64,000 bases of DNA. Origin: UBA3700 sp002372775. GTDB taxonomy: Bacteria; Bacillota; Clostridia; Christensenellales; UBA3700. Where the stretch lies: positions 62,001-126,000 of the forward strand of contig CAMOIC010000001.1 in NCBI GenBank assembly GCA_946615965.1, read 5' to 3'. Below the pieces are notes generated by a model that saw only the letters and a program-made list of their open reading frames with translations, did not search any database and had not been told where the DNA came from. A program made the translations under genes and the position numbers. Positions 37,003 to 46,691 of this stretch are shown here, piece after piece; the first letter of the stretch is position 1, and each line of letters begins with the position of its first letter.

Positions 37003-38175
37003 TTATTGTTTAGCTCCTGCGTATTTAGGTTTGCTTGTTTGTTCTTTTGCTTTGTTCTTCTTTTCTTCTTTATGCTTTGTCCATGCTTGAGATAGAACAT
37101 AGTATAAAGATGGAGCGATGAACATAGATGAATAGAAACCTGCTAATAAACCAAATACAACTGGTAAAGCAAATTCATTTACTGTAGCTGATCCGAAGAT
37201 TGCAAATAATACGATAGTAACCATTGTTGTTAAAGTAGAATTTACAGATCTTGTGAATGTTTGTTTTACAGAAGCATCAATTAAACCAGCTTCATCAAAC
37301 TTAGGTCCAAGCTTCTTAGCATTCTTAATATTTTCTCTTAATCTATCAAATACAACGATTGTATTGTTGATTGAGTAAGCTACGATTGTAATAATTGCAG
37401 CTACGAATGAGCTATTTACTTGGATATGGAAGATAATTGTTAATGCTACTAATATTGCAACGTCGTGTGCTAATGCGACAACTGCAGCAATACCGCTCCA
37501 AATTTGGAATCTAACAATGATATATACAAGAATAATTGCTAATGATACTGCTAAACAAATTAATGCTGTTTTGATTAATTCAGCAGATGCTGTAGCACCG
37601 ATATTTGATGTTGAAATCATATCTTCAACATTATCTATGTCAACATTCTTATATTGATCTGTTGTCATTAAAGCTTTAACAATATATTCCTTGATAAGAT
37701 TGTTTCTATATGTAGATAAAGTATTATCTTCATCGTATGTCTTAGAAACGTTATCATACTTAAATACGATTGCATAATCAGCATCCTTACCTGATGTTTG
37801 AGTATAAGTAACCTTTGCTGTAGCTGCATTTGCAGGAACATCTAAAGTTTTATTGTACCTATCCTTATATTCATCAGTCTTTGCATATGCTGATACTTTT
37901 TCACCAATTTCAGAATTCTCAATAGCTTCCTTAATTAGTTTTTCATATGAATTATATGTATCACTTGTTAATACTTCATTTCCTAGTGTTACTGTAACTA
38001 AAGATCCACCGGCAAAGTCGATACCGATATTCATACCCTTATTTACATCTTTATAAACACCAGCAAAGATACCAAACATAATAGCTGCAAGAAGAACAAC
38101 TGCAAGTGGAGCTATAATCCAATACTTAATGTTCTTAGAAATCTTGAAATTAATATTCTTTAACTTCTCTAACAT
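37003..38175 (-). CDS. secF: Protein translocase subunit SecF
   Basis: The 390-residue SecF has six expected membrane helices and a large first periplasmic-side loop. Motifs include IGIDFAGGSLVTV after helix 1 and the helix 4-5 block YSINNTIVVFDRLRENIKN. SecDF uses the ion gradient to complete Sec export. The C-terminal tail is Lys-rich. The start lies two bases after the secD stop with a GGAGGG ribosome site inside secD. Confidence 0.96.
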   Translation of the reverse strand: MLEKLKNINFKISKNIKYWIIAPLAVVLLAAIMFGIFAGVYKDVNKGMNIGIDFAGGSLVTVTLGNEVLTSDTYNSYEKLIKEAIENSEIGEKVSAYAKTDEYKDRYNKTLDVPANAATAKVTYTQTSGKDADYAIVFKYDNVSKTYDEDNTLSTYRNNLIKEYIVKALMTTDQYKNVDIDNVEDMISTSNIGATASAELIKTALICLAVSLAIILVYIIVRFQIWSGIAAVVALAHDVAILVALTIIFHIQVNSSFVAAIITIVAYSINNTIVVFDRLRENIKNAKKLGPKFDEAGLIDASVKQTFTRSVNSTLTTMVTIVLFAIFGSATVNEFALPVVFGLLAGFYSSMFIAPSLYYVLSQAWTKHKEEKKNKAKEQTSKPKYAGAKQ

Positions 38176-38176
38176 A

Positions 38177-39586
38177 TTAGTTACCCTCCTTTACAGTTTC
38201 TGCTTGAACATCTACAACTGGGCCTTCCTCTGAACCAGGATTTTCCTCAGCCATAGCCTTAGCATCTCTCTTTAAACCATACCAGTTTGCATTTTCTTCT
38301 CTTGTGAATGATAGGATGCAAGCTAATACTAATCTTGTCATTAATAATGATGATAGAAGAGATAAGATGATACCGATAAGTAATGTAATACCGAAGCTCT
38401 TTAGAGTAGATGTACCTAAAATAATAAGTACAGCAGCACCGATAATTGTTGTTACGTTACCATCGACAATAGCTCCAAGTGAACGTTTGAAACCTGTTGA
38501 GTAAGCAGTAATAATCTTCTTACCTGAAGCATATTCTTCTTTAATTCTTTCGAAAATAATTACATTAGCGTCTACAGCCATACCTATAGATAGAAGAACA
38601 CCGGCAATACCTGATAGTGTTAATTGTACCCATGGGAATACAGCTAAGAAGAAAATGTATGTTAATGTGTACCACCATAAAGCAATTGATGCAGCAACAC
38701 CTAATAATCTATATAAAACGATTAGGTAAGCCATGATTAGGATGATACCAACAATACCAGCGATAACACCGGCCTTAATAGCATCAACACCTAATGTTGC
38801 TGAGATTGTACTACATTGAGACATCTTTAATGTTAATGGGAATGAACCTGCAGTAATCTTAACTGCTAAGTTATAAGCATCTTCATATGAATAATTACCA
38901 CTAATTGAACATGAACCAGTAGAAATTACTTCGTTTACCTTTGGTGCGATTAATGATGAACCATTAATATAAATTGCTAGTTGCTTACCATTTAAAGCTT
39001 CTGTTGCTTTAGCAAAGTATTCTGTACCTTTCTTATTGAATTGTAATGCAACTACGTAATAACCTGTTGTTGAATCATATTGAACACCTGCTGCAGATAC
39101 GAAATCACCTGTTAACTTTTCAGCGATCTTAACACTACCGCTTTCATCGTTTAAAGATAAATCGTTTGTTCCATCAACATATTCCTTAAATTCAAGCTCA
39201 GCTGGATCACCGATTAACTTGAAGATTGTTTCTGGATCATCAACATCTGGAATTTCAACACGAATTGTTTCGCCACTTACTGTAACTTGAGCTTCTGTGT
39301 AACCCTTATTGAATAATAAAGATTCCATACCAGCTCTTGTACCTTCAACAGCAGCTGCTCTTTCACTGTCTGACATCTTTTGATATGCTTCTGTTGTAGT
39401 GTCAACGTCATAAACTGCATATACACCACCGCTTAGGTCAAGACCTAAACTAATAGCTTTTGGGAATGCATTGTAATCATATTTGCCAAATTGTCCATCA
39501 TCAAGAGAAACAAATGCAAATACTGTTCCTAAAACTATTAATACACATAAGATAGACAAAATCGTTATTGATTTGTACTTTTTCAT
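38177..39586 (-). CDS. secD: Protein translocase subunit SecD
   Basis: The 469-residue SecD has the GLDLSGGVYAVYDV motif after helix 1, a P1 domain, and the C-terminal RND-type block with GMAVDANVIIFERIKEE. I use the ATG at 39586 because the in-frame ATG 24 bases upstream would place the AGGAGG ribosome site inside the coding region. It has its own promoter and is coupled to secF. Confidence 0.96.
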   Translation of the reverse strand: MKKYKSITILSILCVLIVLGTVFAFVSLDDGQFGKYDYNAFPKAISLGLDLSGGVYAVYDVDTTTEAYQKMSDSERAAAVEGTRAGMESLLFNKGYTEAQVTVSGETIRVEIPDVDDPETIFKLIGDPAELEFKEYVDGTNDLSLNDESGSVKIAEKLTGDFVSAAGVQYDSTTGYYVVALQFNKKGTEYFAKATEALNGKQLAIYINGSSLIAPKVNEVISTGSCSISGNYSYEDAYNLAVKITAGSFPLTLKMSQCSTISATLGVDAIKAGVIAGIVGIILIMAYLIVLYRLLGVAASIALWWYTLTYIFFLAVFPWVQLTLSGIAGVLLSIGMAVDANVIIFERIKEEYASGKKIITAYSTGFKRSLGAIVDGNVTTIIGAAVLIILGTSTLKSFGITLLIGIILSLLSSLLMTRLVLACILSFTREENANWYGLKRDAKAMAEENPGSEEGPVVDVQAETVKEGN

Positions 39587-39637
39587 CTTATTGTGCCTCC
39601 TATTTTGCAAAATATTTTATTTATAAATAATAAATAT

Positions 39638-39667
39638 ATTATATATATTAGACTATATTAAAGTCAA
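39638..39667 (-). promoter_or_regulatory. Promoter of secDF
   Basis: TTGACT (39662-39667) and a perfect TATAAT (39638-39643) with an 18-bp spacer, about 50 nt before the secD start. Confidence 0.6.
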
Positions 39668-39687
39668 TAATATAAATTTTTAATTTT

Positions 39688-41052
39688 TTACGCTTCTGGC
39701 GCGCCCTCAATTGCTTGAATTGCTAAAGATAAATCCATTCTCTTCTTTTCTAAAGCACATGTTATATCATATGGCGTATTCATAGAACCTGCAAAGTTAA
39801 TATTGTTTGCACAACAACCGCCTGAGCAGTAGTACTTTGCTGGACAATCTTGACAAGCTGGCTTTTGTGTTACGATATTCTTTGCGAACTTTTCACTAAC
39901 ACTTAAGTCTAGAGACTTATCAAAAACATTTCCCATATAATATTCTTTATTTTCAGCAAATTGGTGACATGGGAATACATCGCCTGTAGGTGTTACAGCA
40001 AGGTATTCACAACCAGATCCACAACCTGTCAATCTCTTAACAACACATGGTCCAAGTTCTATATCTATCATGAAATGGAAGAAATTAAACCACTTATCTT
40101 TTGTCTTTCTTCTATCTAGATAGATTTCAGCAAGCTTTTCGTACTCTTTTAAGATTTGAGGAACCATTTCCTTCGTAATCTTTAAATCAGGAATATCTGT
40201 AACTACTGGTTCCATTGAAATTTGATCAAATCCAGCATCATTTAAGAACTCAACATCTTTTGCAAAATCCAAGTTCTTAGCTGTATATGTTCCTCTTACG
40301 TAGTACTCTTTTCCATTACGAGCTTCTTTCATCTTTTGAGCATTTCTTAAAATGACATCAAAAGCACTCTTTCCACTAACCGTTTTTCTAACAGCATCGT
40401 TGATATCTTTTCTACCATCGATACTTAAAACGACGTTAGTCATGTTATCATTTAACCACTTGATTTTATCATCAGATAAAAGCACGCAGTTTGTTGTCAT
40501 AGTAAATGAGAACTTCTTTCTTGTTTCCCCTTCAATTGATCTTGCGTATTCAACAATTTGTTTTACAACATCAAAATTCATCAAAGGTTCTCCACCAAAG
40601 AAGTCAACCTCTAAGTTCTCTCTATGTCCAGAATACTTAACCAAATAATCGATCGCATTTTTACCAACTTCAAAAGACATATGTGCTCTTGATCTTGTAT
40701 GGTATGTACCCTCATCTGCAAAACAGTATCTGCACTTTAAATTACAATCATGGCAGATATGTAAACAAAGAGCTTTAATTTCGCCGATTCTTTTTGATTT
40801 TGTGAAAACTGTACATGGAGAATCTAAAACACCCTCTTTAACAAGAGTGTCTAGTTCTGAATTAATCTCATCAATATCGCTTTTATTTAATGAATTTAAT
40901 TGTTTTAATTGATCCTCATCAAGGTCATGTTCAAAACGATTTTTGGCAATTAAAAAAGTGGCAAAATCTACATTATGTAAACTACCACTTTCACTATCCC
41001 ACATAAAATAATAAGCTCTATCGTGATAGGTAAAGCTAAAACTATGAGTCAT
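39688..41052 (-). CDS. scfB: SCIFF peptide radical-SAM maturase (thioether-forming)
   Basis: The 454-residue radical-SAM/SPASM protein modifies the SCIFF peptide encoded just upstream. An N-terminal peptide-recognition region (about 1-80) precedes the C103-x3-C107-x2-C110 cluster motif. The FFGGEPLMNFDVV segment is typical. The C-terminal SPASM domain carries two further clusters, with cysteines in CGSGCEYLAV, FPCHQF, CQDCP and YYCSGGCC. Known members (CteB, Tte1186) make thioether links from Cys to another residue (ranthipeptide class). It lies 14 bp after scfA. Confidence 0.95.
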   Translation of the reverse strand: MTHSFSFTYHDRAYYFMWDSESGSLHNVDFATFLIAKNRFEHDLDEDQLKQLNSLNKSDIDEINSELDTLVKEGVLDSPCTVFTKSKRIGEIKALCLHICHDCNLKCRYCFADEGTYHTRSRAHMSFEVGKNAIDYLVKYSGHRENLEVDFFGGEPLMNFDVVKQIVEYARSIEGETRKKFSFTMTTNCVLLSDDKIKWLNDNMTNVVLSIDGRKDINDAVRKTVSGKSAFDVILRNAQKMKEARNGKEYYVRGTYTAKNLDFAKDVEFLNDAGFDQISMEPVVTDIPDLKITKEMVPQILKEYEKLAEIYLDRRKTKDKWFNFFHFMIDIELGPCVVKRLTGCGSGCEYLAVTPTGDVFPCHQFAENKEYYMGNVFDKSLDLSVSEKFAKNIVTQKPACQDCPAKYYCSGGCCANNINFAGSMNTPYDITCALEKKRMDLSLAIQAIEGAPEA

Positions 41053-41066
41053 AGAATTCTATAAAA

Positions 41067-41243
41067 TTAAAGTAATGGCTTCTTAACTTGAGTATTTACT
41101 CTCTCGTCTTGGTGTTGGCAAGATTGATTTCCTACTGTGCAAGATGTCTTACAAGCTGATTGGCAAGATGATTTGCATTCGCCACATCCGATATTTCCTG
41201 TTTTTCTCATTCCGTTCTTAACGATTGTGTTAATATGTGTCAT
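41067..41243 (-). CDS. scfA: SCIFF ranthipeptide precursor (six cysteines in forty-five)
   Basis: The start is the ATG at 41243, eight bases after GGAGG; an open frame 15 bases longer has no ribosome site. The 58-residue peptide has a leader MTHINTIVK and a core with six cysteines at 20, 23, 27, 31, 35 and 42, including CQSACKTSCTVGNQSC, nearly invariant in Clostridia. Canonical SCIFF is about 46 residues and ends near the last cysteine. Here a polar tail of 16 residues ending in KKPLL is added. It has its own promoter, and the maturase follows. Confidence 0.96.
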   Translation of the reverse strand: MTHINTIVKNGMRKTGNIGCGECKSSCQSACKTSCTVGNQSCQHQDERVNTQVKKPLL

Positions 41244-41278
41244 ATATAATTCCTCCACGTGAATTTATTTACATATAA

Positions 41279-41307
41279 ATAATATAATAAATGAAATTAT
41301 ATTTCAA
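41279..41307 (-). promoter_or_regulatory. Promoter of scfA-scfB
   Basis: TTGAAA (41302-41307) and TATTAT (41279-41284) with a 17-bp spacer lie about 36 nt before the scfA ATG, so the pair need not depend on the upstream ABC gene. Confidence 0.6.
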
Positions 41308-41369
41308 CCAAAATATTAGTTATAATGGCTTCTTCAAAACACCTAATAACTAATTAATAATCAGCATTA

Positions 41370-43829
41370 TTACAATTTAATCAACGCTACAGGTTTTTCG
41401 TTTAGAATCTTTTTTATAATAGAAATCAAACCAATACCGGCAATTAATACAGAATATACAAATACTACCGCAAAATTCCAAACTGTATAATTATATGCAT
41501 ATATTCCTATATTCACATCGCCAAAGGCATATCTCACTAATGGAATTAATGACAATGCTAAAAGATTTGAGAAAATACAAACAATCAAACCTACAATAAC
41601 AAATATATCGATAATATCCTTCTTACGAGCACCTAAACATGCCATGATAGATATCATTTTGTTATTATCTTTTAAGATATTTGATGCAAAATTCCATAAA
41701 ATCAAAGTAGTGATTACAGCTAATAAAATACTTATTATTGCAGCTCCAATGTCGGAACCAAATTCTTTATTACTAATCATTTCATCATATTTTTCCCAAT
41801 ATCCATTCACCATTTCATATCTATATGTAGCATTTTCTACAATAAACGATCTATGCAGTTTTATTAACGTATCATAGTCTACATCGTATGAACCACTCAA
41901 CTTATATTGCAATCCTATAATATCTCCACATTTTTTAGACACAGATTCTCCTAACAAATTATTAACATAAACCACATTAGAATTATAAGTAAATCCTATA
42001 ATTTTTGGAGAATAGTACCTTGGTGTTTTTTTCTCGTATTCATAGCTTACAAAATACGCAAATACTTCATTATTTGTTAGATAAGACACCCAATCTTCAT
42101 CATTAATAAAACCATTATGTTGGCTAATAGTGTTTGAACTTAAAAAATCTGTTTTATAATTCATTAAATATTCATAAGGAATTACAACCCCATACGAATC
42201 ATAATTTGAGTTAATCAACACCGTATCAGCAAGAACCTCAGGGCTTACACCGGACAAATTCTTAACTGTATACTTCTCATAATTTTTATAATTAATACTA
42301 ATTTTACATTCGTCTAATAATCCATATTTAAAAGAATCACTGTTAAAGATAAGGGCAGTATGAATAGAATTAAGCAATTCCTCCTCTAATCCCCATCCAC
42401 GTTTTTCTAACTGATTTCTATATTTCAAACGATCTTCTTCATATTTCTCAATAAACTCTATATATGAATCTCTATTTGGTTTTGTATCAACAACACCTAC
42501 TATTGTGTATACAAATCTATTATCCCCCTCAATTTCTTTTCCAAGCAAATCGCTAGCCGTTGAAACATCAATTTCTTTTCCAAGAAGATCGTTCATACCA
42601 AACATTCTAAACAAGTCTAACATAGCACTTGAGACCATAACTTCATTATTATATTCAGGATATTTGCCACAAACTATTTTGTATCCATATACTTGCAAAT
42701 CTTTCTCACTCATTGCACATTTAGTCATATAGGATTCTTCAAAAATATCAAGAAAACCATATGCACAATAATGTACTGGCAATTTTACATCCGATAAATA
42801 TAATTTTATATAATCACTGCCTATTCTTTCTTCTAAATCATTCACTTCTTTATATGTAATTATGTGCCCATCTGGATAGTCTATATATGGTCGATAATCA
42901 TACATTGCTGATTTTCTTATAACTACACTATCAATTCCATTGTTTTCACATGCAGTTATAAATTGCTTATCTGCATTATTGAACCCAGCGGCAAAATACA
43001 TACTCATAAATCCTAAAGTGAACATCATAAATAACAGAATTAAGACGAATTGCACAGGTCTTTTAATCATCCCCTTAAATGCAATTTTAAGTTTTCGTAA
43101 GTAACTAAAACCTTTAGGTTTATTGTAAGTAAAGTCGCTAATTGTAGGCACAGAAGACTTTACAGAATCATTATTAGAAGTTACATGTCCATTATCTAGT
43201 TCAACAACATCATCCGCGTAATTCTTTGAAAGTTTTGAATCTTGAGTAAAAACAATAACACAGCAGTCTTTAGACAATTCTTTCAAGTAATCCAACACTT
43301 CTTCCTTTGAATCTTTATCTAGACCCGCTACGGGCTCATCCGCAAGAATTATCCTTGGATTCTTAATTACAGCTCTTGCTATAGATACTTTCTTTTTTTG
43401 AGCAAGCGAAAGATTTGAAACTTTTGTTGATACTTGAGAAGATAATCCCAATTTATCTAGAATATCAACAATCTTCTTCTTATTAAATTCTCCTCTAGAA
43501 TCTAAAGCGATTTTAACATTGTCGTAAACGCTCGCGTTATCGATTAACATATCATCTTTAAACATATAACCAATATATGAATCTCTATAACTGCATAATT
43601 CTTTATCGGAAAAAGTTCTAATATTCTTATTATCTACAAATACATTTCCAAAATATGTATCATCAATGCCACCAACAATATTAAATAGTGTTGTCTTACC
43701 ACAGCCGCTATCACCTGTTATAAATAGCATTCCTTTATCTAAAATATCAATTGAAACATCACAAAGAGCTTCAACTCTCTCATTATTTTTTGAACGATAT
43801 GTTTTATAAATATTTTTTATGGAAATCAT
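41370..43829 (-). CDS. ABC transporter ATPase-permease fusion, MacB/FtsX-like, with altered catalytic motifs
   Basis: The start at 43829 follows GGAGG by ten bases and gives 819 residues. Residues 1-210 are an ABC ATPase: Walker A GDSGCGKT (39-46) and Walker B ILADEP (D164, E165) are intact. The Q-loop glutamine is Lys (K91), the signature is LSLAQ instead of LSGGQ (140-144), and the H-loop His is Gln (Q196). The rest is an FtsX-type permease: one helix near 265, an extracellular domain of about 400 residues, then three C-terminal helices. Substrate is unknown. It interrupts the usual yajC-scfA neighbourhood. Confidence 0.82.
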   Translation of the reverse strand: MISIKNIYKTYRSKNNERVEALCDVSIDILDKGMLFITGDSGCGKTTLFNIVGGIDDTYFGNVFVDNKNIRTFSDKELCSYRDSYIGYMFKDDMLIDNASVYDNVKIALDSRGEFNKKKIVDILDKLGLSSQVSTKVSNLSLAQKKKVSIARAVIKNPRIILADEPVAGLDKDSKEEVLDYLKELSKDCCVIVFTQDSKLSKNYADDVVELDNGHVTSNNDSVKSSVPTISDFTYNKPKGFSYLRKLKIAFKGMIKRPVQFVLILLFMMFTLGFMSMYFAAGFNNADKQFITACENNGIDSVVIRKSAMYDYRPYIDYPDGHIITYKEVNDLEERIGSDYIKLYLSDVKLPVHYCAYGFLDIFEESYMTKCAMSEKDLQVYGYKIVCGKYPEYNNEVMVSSAMLDLFRMFGMNDLLGKEIDVSTASDLLGKEIEGDNRFVYTIVGVVDTKPNRDSYIEFIEKYEEDRLKYRNQLEKRGWGLEEELLNSIHTALIFNSDSFKYGLLDECKISINYKNYEKYTVKNLSGVSPEVLADTVLINSNYDSYGVVIPYEYLMNYKTDFLSSNTISQHNGFINDEDWVSYLTNNEVFAYFVSYEYEKKTPRYYSPKIIGFTYNSNVVYVNNLLGESVSKKCGDIIGLQYKLSGSYDVDYDTLIKLHRSFIVENATYRYEMVNGYWEKYDEMISNKEFGSDIGAAIISILLAVITTLILWNFASNILKDNNKMISIMACLGARKKDIIDIFVIVGLIVCIFSNLLALSLIPLVRYAFGDVNIGIYAYNYTVWNFAVVFVYSVLIAGIGLISIIKKILNEKPVALIKL

Positions 43830-43921
43830 ATAAACCAAGCCTCCTTTTCTAGCCATATAAATTATAATTCCTTTAAAAATCATTAGTCAATACAGCCAAT
43901 ATATATGTATATGAATTCTAC

Positions 43922-43954
43922 AAAAAAAATAAGGCAACCCTCACGGATTACCTT
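43922..43954 (-). terminator. Terminator of the ruvA-to-yajC run
   Basis: A 10-bp stem (AAGGTAATCC / GGGTTGCCTT, two G-U) with a GTGA loop and an eight-T tail lies 22 nt past the yajC stop. Confidence 0.92.
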
Positions 43955-43976
43955 AATTCATTCTTAAAATATCAAA

Positions 43977-44390
43977 TTAGTCTAATTTTTCATTTGATTT
44001 AATAACTGGTTCATCATTAACTGTAGCTGTTGGAGCTACATCGTCTAATGCTTGTTCCTTTTGTGGTTCTACTGTTTGGCCAGCAGCATTTACTGACATT
44101 GTTGTATATACAGCATTTCTATCGATTGTAACACAAGCTGACTTGTCGCCCTTTGCAGAAATATCGATAACCATTGTATTTGTAGCCATATCCATAGATA
44201 CGATTTCACCGATAAAACCACCGATTGTCTTAACCTTTGTACCTACATGTAGACTATCCATCATTTTTTGAGTTTCTTTTTGTCTCTTTCTTTGTGGGAT
44301 GATACTCATAGCTAACATACCTACAAGAAGTACACCCATAACTATTAACATTGTATATTGTTGATCTAATGATAATAATGCGTCAAACAT
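43977..44390 (-). CDS. yajC: Preprotein translocase subunit YajC
   Basis: The 137-residue protein has one N-terminal membrane helix (about 13-32), the QRKRQKETQKMMDSL segment and the GTKVKTIGGFIGEIV motif of YajC, an accessory subunit of the SecDF complex. A non-conserved acidic tail of about 35 residues follows. It has its own promoter in the gap after tgt. The order tgt-yajC is conserved widely. Confidence 0.94.
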   Translation of the reverse strand: MFDALLSLDQQYTMLIVMGVLLVGMLAMSIIPQRKRQKETQKMMDSLHVGTKVKTIGGFIGEIVSMDMATNTMVIDISAKGDKSACVTIDRNAVYTTMSVNAAGQTVEPQKEQALDDVAPTATVNDEPVIKSNEKLD

Positions 44391-44439
44391 AATTAATTTC
44401 TCCTTTTTCTTCTTGTCATCTTAGGATAACACCTTTTTA

Positions 44440-44468
44440 ATAATATATTAATAAGCACATAATCGCAA
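44440..44468 (-). promoter_or_regulatory. Promoter of yajC
   Basis: TTGCGA (44463-44468) and TATTAT (44440-44445) with a 17-bp spacer, about 50 nt before the yajC ATG, which has AAGGAG upstream. Confidence 0.55.
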
Positions 44469-44497
44469 GTAAAATAATTTACGAGCCTTATACATTC

Positions 44498-45652
44498 CTA
44501 TTTAGACAAATTAGCTTCTTGCTTTTTGCCACCATGGCCCCATGTATATTTTTCAGTAAATTCCTTGTAGAAATCTAAGAATCTATCTTCCCAAATAGCC
44601 TTTCTAATATCTTCCATTAATCTTGTTAAGAATCTAGTATTATGAATAGATAATAATTCACCACCTAAGATTTCATCTGCATTGATTAAGTGTCTAATAT
44701 ATGCTCTTGAGAAGTTTTGACAACAATAGCAGTCGCATCCTTCTTCAACTGGTCTAAAGTCTTCTTTATATGCGCCATTTCTTACAGTTAAATTACCCTC
44801 TCTTGTAAGAGCTGTCCCATTTCTTGCAATTCTGGTAGCAAGAACGCAGTCGAACATATCTATCCCTCTCATTACGCCTTCAACTAGGCAATCCGGAGAA
44901 CCTACGCCCATTAAATATCTTGGTTGATCTTCTGGATAGAAAGGTCTTAAGAAATCTAATATGTCATACATAACTTCTTTTGGTTCACCAACAGATAGTC
45001 CGCCAATTGAGAAACCACACTTAGCATATTTAAGTGTTTCTTCAATACTCTTTTGTCTTAAGTCTTTATACATATTACCTTGGACAATTGGAAATAACAT
45101 TTGATCTTCTCTTGTCTTATGCTTATAACATCTGTCTAACCATTTCAAAGTTCTTTCCATAGCTCTTTTTGATGTATTGTAATCAGCATGACCTTCTGTA
45201 CATTCATCAAAAGCCATAATAATATCTGCACCAAGTTTTTGCTCAACATCAATAGCAAGTTCTGGTGTCATAAATAATTTCTTTCCATCGATATAAGAAG
45301 AGAAATGAACACCTTCATCAGTTATCTTATTCATCTTAGATAAAGAGAAAACTTGGAAACCGCCAGAGTCTGTTAAAATTGGCTTATGCCAATTCATAAA
45401 CTTATGAAGGCCACCAGCTTTAGCAACTAAATCTTCACCAGGTCTTAAGAATAAATGATAAGTATTTGCCAGAATAATAGAGGCCTTGCAATCTTCATCT
45501 ACAACTTTTGGTGTTAATGATTTAACTGAGGCGTTAGTGCCAACTGGCATATAAACAGGAGTATCAATTACACCATGAGGTGTATATAATCTTCCTACTC
45601 TTGCTCCTGATTGTTTACAGGTATGTAATACTTCGTATCTAAATTGTTCCAT
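44498..45652 (-). CDS. tgt: tRNA-guanine transglycosylase
   Basis: The 384-residue Tgt swaps guanine-34 of certain tRNAs for a queuine precursor. The DSGGFQVFSL motif holds the first active aspartate, and the second lies in GIDMFDCVLATRIARNG. The zinc site has CDCYCC followed by a histidine in LLSIHN. queA precedes it by four bases, so the two steps of queuosine synthesis are coupled. The rest of the pathway is not in the window. Confidence 0.96.
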   Translation of the reverse strand: MEQFRYEVLHTCKQSGARVGRLYTPHGVIDTPVYMPVGTNASVKSLTPKVVDEDCKASIILANTYHLFLRPGEDLVAKAGGLHKFMNWHKPILTDSGGFQVFSLSKMNKITDEGVHFSSYIDGKKLFMTPELAIDVEQKLGADIIMAFDECTEGHADYNTSKRAMERTLKWLDRCYKHKTREDQMLFPIVQGNMYKDLRQKSIEETLKYAKCGFSIGGLSVGEPKEVMYDILDFLRPFYPEDQPRYLMGVGSPDCLVEGVMRGIDMFDCVLATRIARNGTALTREGNLTVRNGAYKEDFRPVEEGCDCYCCQNFSRAYIRHLINADEILGGELLSIHNTRFLTRLMEDIRKAIWEDRFLDFYKEFTEKYTWGHGGKKQEANLSK

Positions 45653-45656
45653 AATC

Positions 45657-46691
45657 TTAAATTAACAAAGTCGCATCACCAAATGAGAAGAATCTATATT
45701 TCTCTTTTACTGCTATATCGTACATTCTTAAAGTCTCCTCACGACCTAAGAATGCAGAAACAAGCATTATTAATGTGGATTCTGGTAAATGGAAATTTGT
45801 TATTAATCCTTTTACTACTTTGAATTTATATCCTGGGAAAATAAATATATTTGTGTCTCCCTTGAATTCTTTAACATGACCATTATCATCAGATACAGAT
45901 TCAACGACTCTTACAGATGTTGTTCCAACGCAAATAACTCTTCTTCCTTCATCAACAGCCTTATTAATAATATCTGCTGTTTCTTTTGTAATTTCATAAG
46001 ATTCTGTATGCATTTTATGGTCTTGAATATTTTCTTCTTTAACTGGCCTAAATGTTCCAAGTCCAACGTTTAGAGTTACATGTGCAATGGTTACACCCTT
46101 TTCCTCAACTTTCTTTAAAAGTTCTTTTGTGAAATGAAGACCAGCTGTTGGAGCTGCAGCAGAACCTAGTCTATCTGCATAGATTGTATTATATCTAGAT
46201 TTATCCTCTAACTTCTTTGTGATATATGGAGGAAGAGGCATTTGTCCAATTCTATCTAGAATATCTTCAAATACGCCATCAAAAGAGAATTCAATAAACC
46301 TGATTCCCTCATCTGCGTATCCTACAACTTTTCCTCTTAGTTCATCTGAAAATACGATTTCAGTACCTATTTTTAATTTCTTTGCAGGTCTTGTAATACA
46401 TTCCCAAGTTTTATAATCTTGTCTTTTTAAAAGCAATACTTCTGTATTCTTTTCTTTTGTTACCTTATCTCCAACTCTAGTTCCATATATTCTTGCAGGC
46501 ATAACTTTTGTATCGTTAATAACTAATACATCTCCTGCTTTTAAATAATCGATTACATCATAAAAGTGTTTATGTTCAATTTCATGAGAATCTTTATGGT
46601 AAACAAGCAGTCTAGAATGATCTCTAGGCTCCATTGGAGTTTGTGCTATTAATTCTTTTGGTAAATCATAATAAAAATCATGAGTTTCCAT
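45657..46691 (-). CDS. queA: S-adenosylmethionine:tRNA ribosyltransferase-isomerase
   Basis: The 344-residue QueA adds the epoxycyclopentanediol ring during queuosine synthesis using the ribosyl group of SAM. Motifs include the N-terminal FYYDLPKELIAQTP, VINDTKVMPARIYG and SAAAPTAGLHFT, with a normal C-terminus FGDATLLI. The ATG directly follows the ruvB stop codon, with GAGGA inside ruvB. Order ruvA-ruvB-queA-tgt is typical of Firmicutes. Confidence 0.96.
   Translation of the reverse strand: METHDFYYDLPKELIAQTPMEPRDHSRLLVYHKDSHEIEHKHFYDVIDYLKAGDVLVINDTKVMPARIYGTRVGDKVTKEKNTEVLLLKRQDYKTWECITRPAKKLKIGTEIVFSDELRGKVVGYADEGIRFIEFSFDGVFEDILDRIGQMPLPPYITKKLEDKSRYNTIYADRLGSAAAPTAGLHFTKELLKKVEEKGVTIAHVTLNVGLGTFRPVKEENIQDHKMHTESYEITKETADIINKAVDEGRRVICVGTTSVRVVESVSDDNGHVKEFKGDTNIFIFPGYKFKVVKGLITNFHLPESTLIMLVSAFLGREETLRMYDIAVKEKYRFFSFGDATLLI

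Noticed and set aside
41244..41258. Longer scfA starting at 41258
   Set aside because: The GGAGG lies eight bases before the internal ATG at 41243, and known SCIFF leaders match that start.
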